Of a stretch of DNA of 64,000 bases, positions 55,351 through 64,000 are shown one piece after another. The notes under the pieces are model-generated. The model did no database searches. It worked only from the letters and a program-made list of their open reading frames with translations, and was not told the origin of the DNA. The stretch spans positions 1 through 64,000 of the forward strand of contig CANDYH010001072.1 of the NCBI GenBank assembly GCA_947396885.1, in the 5' to 3' direction. The DNA comes from Heligmosomoides polygyrus polygyrus (Eukaryota; Nematoda; Chromadorea; Rhabditida; Heligmosomidae). The stretch's first letter is position 1; each line of letters starts with the position of its first letter. Made by a program: the position numbers and the translations under genes.

Positions 55351-57495
55351 GCCCTGGCAGGCCTCACAACTGTTCTTTAGAGCTTGCCCTTGAGCATCTT
55401 GAAGCATCACAATGGATACAGTTGCCTACTTTATCGACCACGCAATCCAATTCCTCTTGAAACAACCATGTTCTCCGATTAACTGAAATTGGAGGCGTTG
55501 AGGTAGCTGACTGGAGACGGCGTTTTCGCATGTGCAGCCTGCGCCCTCCGTTTCATACGGACAGTGTTCCTGCATTTACTCAAAGGTTTCACGGGAAGGC
55601 CTTGTGGGCGAACTACATACTAGGGTGAAGGAGAGGTGGTGAGGTCTAACACTGCCTTGCCGAAAGTCGAACGCGTGGCCACCCTACTTTCGAAATGAGA
55701 ATGCTACCACTGGTCGCCGCAGCTGCTAGTCAAGCTACGCTCGGGCGACATGAAGACGACAACGCGATCTTTGGCCGGCCAGAACTCGCTTAGAAGATCC
55801 AGTAGAAAATTCGGTCTGCACAGCTCTAATCAGAGTTTCAAGCTCTTTCATATGGCTTAGGTCTTTCTCCGAAGTTCTACGAAAAGATGAAGGTTGCAAA
55901 GATACTCGCACGTGTTTTGCTAAGTAGTAGTCCTCAATCGCAGCCATTTTTATTGCTGGACGCTGCTCCCTGATGTAAATTCGCGTTGAACAGGTAAACT
56001 TCATTAAACGGCAGACAGAAGCGTTCGAAGCGTTCTGGACCTCTTCCAGAAATCCTAGAATGAACAACCGGAATGAGTGTTTGCCCATAACAAGTGATGT
56101 CGATCCGTTAGCACCGCACTGCGAGCTCTGAGAATGACCAGGACCGACGTGCTGCCCTTAATACTACTAATGTATGACGACCGGGCAGTATGACTCATTC
56201 GCTACTGGTCTCACTGACGAAGAGTGGCAGCGCAATCGCACACTCAGGTGGTGGAGCATCGTGCAAGTTTGTCTTCACCTTTCCGGTTTTCACATTGTGT
56301 TTCCGGTGCTAGGTTGGAAACGCTAGCGTGAGGTGCTTGGACGGGTAGGAGGAGATACCGTAGCATCGAACCGTTTTGAGGCCTCTGAAGACGACGAGAC
56401 GATCGAAAAGTCAGGCCATTAACGTTCCACCTAACAATCTCGTGGCACAGCAGTATTACAAACACTGTTAACATCAATGCCGAGGTTACAATATGAAGTT
56501 TCACAGGAAAGTCACATATTCGCGCCTTATACTCTGTATCTCGGAAGCACTTCATCAGAATTAGAACAAAATTCAGGCGCTGCCTAACAACGAAATTGTC
56601 TGAGAAAGCAACGGTGAAAGATCTGAATGAGCTGATTTAAACTCTAGACTCTAGAACTCTATAGATACGTGGTGCCGTAAAAGGGGTTTGCATAGATTAG
56701 GCGATCGTCTTGCAAACAAATAGAAGCAGACTACAGAGGGTCATTCCTGAATTGAGTATTTTGCGAGTCCGGAAGTGCCTTTGTAAACCAGCATCGTGCT
56801 TCAGAAAAATGAGCAAGATTCCTTCGCCTATGGTGAATCGTCTAGCTCCTCCACATTGACGATGCCGCTGGGTATTTTTAGACATAACAGGAAAAGTTTG
56901 GTATTTTTCGAAATAACATAAGCGTCGGTAAAGCAGAATCCATTTTGTTGAACAGCTCCATGACACTGAGCTCGGTTAACGCGTTTCGTTGCTCAGCGGT
57001 ACTCAATGAAAAATGCAACCGCGTTTGCTAAATTCATTGTTCCAAAAAAAGCAGACACTATGTAGAAACTACGAAAAAGAATTGAAAGAAATCAACGCTG
57101 TACAACAAAAGCAGTGCCAAGCTGGAAATGAAGTGACTAACGGGTGAAGAATTCTTCGTTATTAACGCTATTGTTTTTAAATAAAACCACTGTAAATGAC
57201 AGAGCCACTTTGTCATAAGGAAACAAAAGGGAGAAGATGCGGCTTATTAAAAACATTATATAGGGTGTGTTGATTGATTTATTAAAACTCACATTATTTA
57301 AAGAGCCAACGCTTCAGTTGTGACATCTACATTGCCCCTCTCTCTAATGTGGCCTCATCTCCATTAAAAAAACGTATTCATTTCGTTAACTCGTTCTCTA
57401 TACAATCTTAGCAGTATTTTGCTCCACGCATGTAAAAGTATTCCATGCGGTGGTCTTTCAGTTCTCCATGCATCCCTGCTAAATCTAGTAATCTC
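55351..57495. other. no confident gene
   Basis: Minus-strand frames at 55735-56088 and 56244-56555 (one with a hydrophobic helix, VTSALMLTVFVILLCHEIV) might be exons of a membrane protein but do not form a chain I can support. 56374-56462 matches 62352-62438 (GGCCTCTGAAGACGACGA ... GGCACAGCAGTATT), a dispersed repeat. Confidence 0.35.
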
Positions 57496-57501
57496 GTTTA
57501 G
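57496..57501 (+). promoter_or_regulatory. probable spliced-leader trans-splice acceptor
   Basis: GTTTAG directly precedes the ATG at 57502, as in the first protease gene. Confidence 0.5.
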
Positions 57502-60500
57502 ATGAATGTCTTTCGCGTGCTGCTCTTCGCTCCTCTGGTTTTCTCAATGGAGACATTCAAAGGAAATTTTTTGGTCCAAGATAATTGTGGAGTTGAATAT
57601 CTCGGTGAGTACCTTGCTTTGTAGATAAAAATGAAACTCCAACAAAATTCCTGTCTTGCCGTGAACTTCTAAATACGTTTGTAGTTTGTTTAATCGAGCG
57701 GCTTCCTGTCATCTGCCACTCAAAATTTTGAATTTTTGTGGTAGAGATACGAAGTAGCAAACTCCGCACCACATTCCTGCTTAGCAGCAAACGAATGGAA
57801 TCTATGAGAACTATGAAGAGAAAGTTGCTAGAACTAAGAAATAGGCGCAGCAGAGTTGCTGTTCTTCTGGAATAAAACCTTTACTTGGTCGCTTCATCTT
57901 TGTGGAAGCACGCAAATTTAGGTTCTCCTTGTATGTCTGTGCTTTCCGTAACCGCATTTATAGAAGAGTTTATTGCTATGTAAGTGCTGGTGATAAGATC
58001 TGGCTAAATCATGACTCCAGTCACAGGAATTGTGAACACCCTGACTCTCACGACTTAAGGTATGCGGGTTAAAACCTTCAAAGTTGAAATTCACTTACAA
58101 GTGTTCTTGTTCTTGTTCTAGTTCTTGTTAGTCAATGAATTTAACATTTTTACGTCAATAATACGTTTCATAATTTTGTCCCATTACCGTATTGTCGAAA
58201 CCATTCTTGAGAAGTGCTAGCTTATTTCCTGTTCAGCAATCTCCAAGGAAATGCATAGTAAAAAATACGGAAGGGTAGTTCAGCCTTTCAATATTTTCCG
58301 AGTTTTATTTTGTTCAGAGAAACCCCGCATATACAACAAGCTGTATGGAGGAGAGCCACTAGAGCGAGGCAGATTCCCATGGATTGTGAGATTGGATGGT
58401 AAGCGATTTTGCTCATTGATTGGTTTTTTGAAGACTCAATTCTAATTCAACAGTGGTGAGCGAAAATCCAATGAATTTTTGCGAATATTGACTTCTGGAT
58501 GAACAGTGATCTCTAAAATTGCTGAGAACTCTTTAGGTATACTGCAAGTTCCACCGTTTCGGTGCTGTAAGTGTTCCCGCCTTCCAAAAAGTTTTTTTTT
58601 TCTAACGGCACGATAAGCGATCAGGCCAAGCTTTACGATAGAATCTTGGCGGCAATGTATCAGAATTTGATCCAATTTTGAAAGCAGCATTAGAACAAAA
58701 TTGGTTTGGAAAACTGCAATAAAATACTAGCGTCAAGAAGGCACAAGAATCAGGGTCTATGCGATCACGCTCCATTGTAGCATGAGATTCGTGGTGCTCA
58801 CTAGTACGTTGACCGAAATAGCCTGCTTGAGACAACTTAAATTGAAAAGTTAATGTCATCGCATCCTTTCTTCTTTCTGGTGGTCTGCTGCTAGTATGGT
58901 TTGTTGAGAAATCCAGAAGGCAAGCTACTCAGACACATCAGGGCCTATTGCTGGAAATGTGATGGGAGAATCTCTTCCAACATCGTTTTCGCTAATAGGC
59001 ATTCTCAATTCGCTCGAACGGAGCCTATATATGTACATATATAGCGAGTACATTGGGAAGTTGGCTGTAAAAAATGCAGAATGTGGAGGTTGAATTTTGA
59101 TTTCGTCTCATTAGATACATGCACACTGCCTATACATCCCAATTTTTGTTTTGACGCTTTCAGAGGGGAAAGCTAACTTTGCTGAAGACACATTAAGCAC
59201 ATTGTTCCTTATTGCAGTAATTTTAATACCACACTTACTGCAGTTTGGAACAATCTTTGCAACTGGAAAACTGTTTTGGTTGTTTTTTTTACAGAGTTTT
59301 ATTATAATTTTTTATTAACTTGCCTCAGTTTGCTTACCTTGGCTAAGAAGACCTAACAAACGGAGTTACGGTCATTTGAATGTGGGAAATACTAATCTAA
59401 ACTATTAAAATACTAATCTGGTATTTTTGGAAGTGTTCCCCTGGCATCGACGTGGCATGGACTCGATAAGCCTTCTCCTTGCGCTCTGCAGCTGCGCGTT
59501 GATGTCTTGGAGGCACTCGGTGAACAGCTTCGATTTTTGCTTCGGATCCTGATCTTCTTGGAAAATGAACCTATGGGGAGACCCACTGAGAACATACGAT
59601 CAGACTACAGGCTCCGTAATGCACCAGAGACACAACAATCTTTTGACACAATTACGCATCAATGATCAAAATTGACTTAAGGGACGGCTGCAGCACGCGC
59701 ATAAAAAATTTTTTCGTTCAGAGTCTACTGCGTTGTTACTGTAGCGTAATGTTGTTTTGTTTGAGCCAACTACAAATCCAATTTCAGCTTGAAAACATGA
59801 TGTCGGAAGCAAACGTTGTTTTAAAAAGGTAAAAACGTTTACATCACTGCATGCATACTTGTACATACATAGCTTTTCCAACTAATGTCGTTGGAATCTG
59901 TGATTTCCCTTCTTCAAATTGTAACGACTATCATACATGGATTCGAGTGCACTTTTCTACTTACAGGTTTTCGGATAATTTATAAGCAATAAAGTGGAGT
60001 GCAATGGTAAATGGAATGCAATGGTGTAGGACGATGCGAAAAACTACATACAAAGCTAGTCTAAGCTAAGCTCTCCATATTTTAGGAGGAGCGTGAAAAA
60101 CGAGGGTGTAAAAATTCACAGATCCGTAAACGAAACGTATTGGTCTAGAAAGAAAACGTCTAGACTACAGAGAAACATAATATGTCATATTGCCCATAGA
60201 ATATTTAGCTTGATGAGGACAAATTAGCAAAAACCCACACTGATAGAACTTCCTTACAACCTAATTTGTTCAACAATACACAGAGGTGACACGGTTGTTC
60301 TACGAATCGATTAAAGTGTTGCTTCAGTGGTTCACTTTCCAACAGGTTCATACCGCTGTACCGGAGCACTTATCTCTCAGCGCCATGTCCTCACCGCTTC
60401 TCACTGCGTAGATGACTATGGCTTCAATCGTACGGAGTGCAGAGGACGGAAGGTTCCAGGGTAGGCATGCGCATCTAGTAAAAGACGAGAAATTCTGCAT

Positions 60501-61029
60501 TTGAAGCAATTCGCACTCGGTTTAGGGAGGAGATTCCGACCATAGACCCGTCAGAGATCAGTGTCTATATTGGCAACAAGTGCGATCTACCGAGCGAATG
60601 TCAACGTGCGCATCCTGTGAAAAACGTGGGGTGTTCAGCGAATTTTCACATTAGAGCGCACACTGAGTACAAAAAATGGAACGTTCAGATTATTCGCCTC
60701 GAGGAGATATGCGAAGAGCTTCCTGACATAGCGATTCTCGAACTAGAAAAAGATGTTAGCGAAGATGAAGCGATACCTGTTTGCCTCCCGACGGATGCGG
60801 ACCTCAAAATCAAGCCAGAAAAGCTGCTGCTCGTAGGAGCTGGCTATGATCGTGCGTGCCTTTTCTTTTTGCATCATTCCTTCTTCAAGAATTCTTCTGA
60901 GCGAAAACAGTGTTTTCAGCAACTTCGCAGATCGACACGCAACGGCTACAGGTGCTGAAATACCAACAAGTGGAATTTGATGACGACGGAGTAATTGCTG
61001 TCATGCCTAGAAACGCATCTTCATGTCCT
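57502..61029 (+). CDS. second DUF316/chymotrypsin-like serine protease, first five exons
   Basis: Exons 57502-57604, 58318-58398, 60346-60460, 60526-60851 and 60920-61029 join in frame for 245 codons. The signal peptide is MNVFRVLLFAPLVFS. Domains: RIYNKLYGGEPLERGRFPWI, then CTGALISQRHVLTASHC with catalytic His (about residue 81), LPDIAILELEKDVSEDEAIP with Asp (about 167), and FDDDGVIAVMPRNASSCP before a phase-0 GTAAGT donor. In the paralog at 32459-39302 the next, phase-0 exon carries GDSG. No such exon occurs before 64000, so it lies beyond the window or is lost. The two genes share phases at the corresponding exon joints, and exon 4 here spans the equivalent of exons 4-5 there. Same inferred role: secreted S1-type peptidase. 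Confidence 0.85.
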
Positions 61030-61670
61030 GTAAGTAGACTGAATAAAAATCGGTGGCCCAAAAAGAACGAAGAAAGTAGGCTTAAGCGAGATGTATTTGG
61101 CAACAGCGAATTTTCTAGAAAGGATAGCATATGAGATAGCCTCAAATCTAGAAAAGAAGTGCTTTTCGTCACTGAATGCAATTAGCGTTTCTTTTAAATA
61201 TCTACATCTCCTCTGTTTTGCTAAGCAATCACGCTATAGGCCCTGCATGTACCACGGATAGGGTATTGAATTGGTTAAGTTGGTTGCAGCCGATTGTAGG
61301 GGGAACACTTGCGAGGAGCCTCAAATCCATAAAAGTGCTATTTCTGCTGAAGTCTCTAAACATAAGACACGTGGACCAGCAGACATTGTTGAAATGTTAG
61401 ATTCTTTGAATAAAGTATACAATTTTTACAAATACATTTTTGAACTAGACACTTTTCTGATCAAGTTGCGTCCTCTCCAAACCAAATTAGATACTTTTCA
61501 AATCAAATTCGACGCTCATCTGGGCAAGCTTCACGCTTCTCAAACCACACAAAAAAACATCTTCCAGGTCAAAATGAGCTTGTTCCAGATTGATATTAAC
61601 GCTATTCCAGACGGTTAGATTTTTTTGTTCAATGGCAATTTAGCATTTTTACATTCTTCCGGATTTTTTA
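61030..61670. other. intron sequence with a helical open frame
   Basis: A plus-strand frame at 61271-61618 contains a repetitive amphipathic pattern (ELDTFLIKLRPLQTKLDTFQ, IKFDAHLGKLHASQTT). It does not match the DUF316 C-terminus and I cannot assign it. It could be an exon of another gene or chance. Confidence 0.25.
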
Positions 61671-63721
61671 CAGTTATGGCCGTATCTTTTGATCAAATCC
61701 CGAAAAAGCCGCGTTTTCCCGGCTTTTGCGCTTTTTGGATATAACTCGCCTAAAATTCGTTCATTTGAAAAACCAAAAATACATTTGAGCTCAGGAGCAT
61801 GAGCTCTATCGTTTGGTACACATTGTTCATATGGAGCCATGAAAATGTTCGAAATTGAAAACCTGCGCTCCATTGCAAAGGGCGATCGCGGACGAGTTGT
61901 CGGTCGCAAGTCGTCGAAAACCGTTGCATGCTTAAAATTCCTCTAATTCGACGAACGGTTGGTACCGTTCGATTAGTCTCCTCGAGATCTACACAAACAT
62001 GTATACAGCTTTTCCAGACCACCGCATTATCATGGGTGGCCAAAAATGACTGGAGCGGCCTCTTTGCGATTGGAGAAGCTTATTTTCCGGGAGTTGCATG
62101 TTTTTGGAGTATCTCAAGCATGGCGTGATGTGCTCTGATATGCCAGGAATCCCTCGAGAGTGCGCCGTGCACAATGCATATAGGATCGTTACCTATCAAT
62201 CGAATGGGCGCGACAGCTCGTAGAGTGGGCGTTTGGGAATTTTATGAGAAACTCTCAGCCGCCCTACTCAAGCTTCGTTTAGAGGCTGGTGACCACTCGG
62301 CTACTAACGGCAGCGGTAGCGACGTCGCTCCGCTTCAACGGTGGATTAGCGGGCCTCTGAAGACGACGAACAGGTCGAAACGTTAGGCCGCTCAATAAAA
62401 CTCATTCACCTAACCTCGTTTGGCACAGCAGTATTGATAGACTAAGAAAAAATGCGGAGGTTTTACGAAGAGAGAACTTGGAGATTTCTAACCTCTTTCT
62501 TCCGCCGTCTTAAACTGGCAGCTGAAGCTAAGGGAGTTTAGGAGGCTGAGGAGTTTGAGCACGAAATCGTAAAGTACCTTAAGCGCTCTGTTCGCACACG
62601 CATATAGAGGTCGTTTGCTCTCCGGGTCTTTCCGCAGTGGTCCACCGAAATCGAAAAAAATGCGTCACACAAGCCTCACCTGCATATTCGCATCCCTGTA
62701 ATATTGCCTCTTCCTAAGATATACCGTTCTATTTTAGAGCGCTATTAGACCGTTTTACTACCTACAAGAATCACAAGCTGTAGCAGAAACGGTTCTAAAT
62801 TGACAGAGTTGTTGCGCTCCGAACACGCCCGCGCGTGCAATTTGCGAGCGGTCGCCCCACTTGATTGATAGGTTCGATCCTATATACATTGTTCACGGCG
62901 CACTCCAAAGGCTAGCTGGACAGTCTTAGAACAACTTCTGAGTAGAGCGGCTGGGAATTTCTGATAAAGCTCCCCAAACGCGCACTCTACAAGCTGTTGC
63001 GCCCACTCGATTGATAGGTTCGATCCCATATGCTTTGTGTGTGGCGCACTCCAAAGTCTCGCGGAGACAGAGTACAGCAATTCATGAGTAGAGCATCTAG
63101 GAATTTCTGATAAAACTCCCAAACGCCCACTTTACAGGCTGTCGCGCCCACTCGAGTGGGCGCTTCGATCCTATATGCATTGTGCACACGGCGCACTCTC
63201 GAGGGATTCCTAGCCTGACAGAACACTTTACGCCATGCCATGCTTGATATACTCTGGAAGGTGGAGTCCTTGAAACCAGCTTCTCCAATCGCAATAGGTG
63301 CGTTCCAGCCATTTTTGGCCACCCCCTGCGAAAATGCGGTGGTCTGGTAAAGCTGTATAAATGTTTGCGTAGATCTCGAAGAGACGAATCGAGCGGTAAC
63401 ATCCGTTTCTCAAAAAACCTCAGTTTAGAGGAATTATGGGCATGCAACGGTTTTCGACGGTTTTCGACCGACAACTCGTCTGCGGCCGGCCATTGCAATG
63501 GAGCACGATTTTGAACGAAAAATTAGCCTCTGGAAAAATTCGGTTGAATTTTGAAATTTTTGACAATCTTTTCACGCTATCTGATAGAGATTGAGCTGGT
63601 GAACTGAAAATGTGCTTGTTTTCTCAATTAATTAACTTTGAAGGAAGTTATTTCGAAAGGCTGAAAAAGCCGGGAAAATGCGGCTTTTTCGGCTTTTTTG
63701 AAAATGCTACGGCCATAACTG
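61671..63721. mobile_element. 2-kb foldback element in the protease intron
   Basis: CAGTTATGGCCGTA (61671-61684) is inverted at 63708-63721. Subterminal blocks with AAAAAGCCGC.TTTTCCCGGC are also mirrored. Further in, 61850-62290 resembles the inverse of 63120-63530 (GTCTCCTCGAGATCTACAC / GTAGATCTCGAAGAGAC; GGTGGCCAAAAATGACTGGA). The right half has about three ~118-bp tandem units (62880, 62995, 63120) with GGTTCGATCC.ATATGC and GGCGCACTC. No transposase. Confidence 0.65.
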
Positions 63722-64000
63722 TTCTTGTGTTGTTCTTCTACTAGTTATCAGCCGTTTGTCTTCAACTTCATACTGTTTCTGCTTTTATTCCTGTCGCTGA
63801 TAATAAACTTATTATTATTATAACTGTACCTCTCTATGTTAGCGCATTGCTTAAAGCTCTATAAAAACTTTATTCTTTAAAGAAGAAGAATTATTTAGAG
63901 CGTGTATTAAAATGCAGGAAGGCGGCAATTTTTTGGGCATGTTTAAAAAATAGTGCTTATCACATGGGGCTAGGCATAGCATGTTCCCGAGTACAGTTAA

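Noticed and set aside
61291..61312. IVGGTLA in a plus-strand frame, resembling a trypsin activation site
   Set aside because: The residues that follow (RSLKSIKVLF) do not continue a protease fold. Gene 2 already has its fold start (YGGEPLERGRFPW) at 58345, so this is chance.

Overview
The window looks like nuclear DNA of a parasitic nematode, most likely a strongylid or hookworm-like species. This is inferred, not proven. The evidence is: two serine protease genes of the nematode DUF316 (chymotrypsin-like) type, split into short exons with TTTCAG/TTTTAG acceptors; an acceptor directly before each start codon, as expected for spliced-leader trans-splicing; an RTE-type LINE with the nematode-style RT tail; and a tRNA-derived SINE present in many copies. 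Most of the window is mobile DNA of different ages, and I see no bacterial features, rRNA or CRISPR.

Layout. 0-9 kb: a Penelope-like GIY-YIG fragment beside a 40-bp-stem hairpin, two copies of a GC-rich nested-palindrome repeat, and three mariner pieces. One mariner is split by a copy of the GC-rich repeat. 9-21 kb: largely featureless, with a DD37D Tc1/mariner copy (15.1-16.4 kb), SINE pieces, a speculative insulin-like exon pair and an RTE fragment inside a possible TIR element. 21.46-27.97 kb: the most striking object, a 6.5-kb element with TA target sites, about 1.65-kb nearly identical terminal inverted repeats, a decayed spliced DD34E transposase on the minus strand and a divergent five-exon passenger gene on the plus strand. 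28-32 kb: a diverged inverted pair of coding-like repeats.

32.46-39.30 kb: a complete nine-exon serine protease gene. Its sixth intron holds a full-length antisense RTE LINE with 12-bp target-site duplications. The first base of the LINE coincides with the first base of a predicted HDV-like self-cleaving ribozyme. 40-47 kb: a foldback element, a CR1-like fragment, an AT-rich MITE and a cluster of SINEs. 47.5-49.7 kb: a gag-like LTR-retroelement fragment. 51-53 kb: a third mariner next to a Tc1-like remnant. 53.86-54.26 kb: an uninterrupted (CA)n tract. 54.9-55.4 kb: a LINE tail. 57.5-61.0 kb: the first five exons of a second DUF316 protease. A 2-kb foldback element lies in the intron where the active-site-Ser exon should follow, and that exon must lie beyond the window if it exists.

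Only the two proteases are confident host genes. The two share exon phases and domain order, so they are probably tandem paralogs. Secreted DUF316 proteases are usually digestive or host-interface enzymes, but nothing here fixes the substrate. All reading-frame and splice calls were made by eye; no search or folding program was run.
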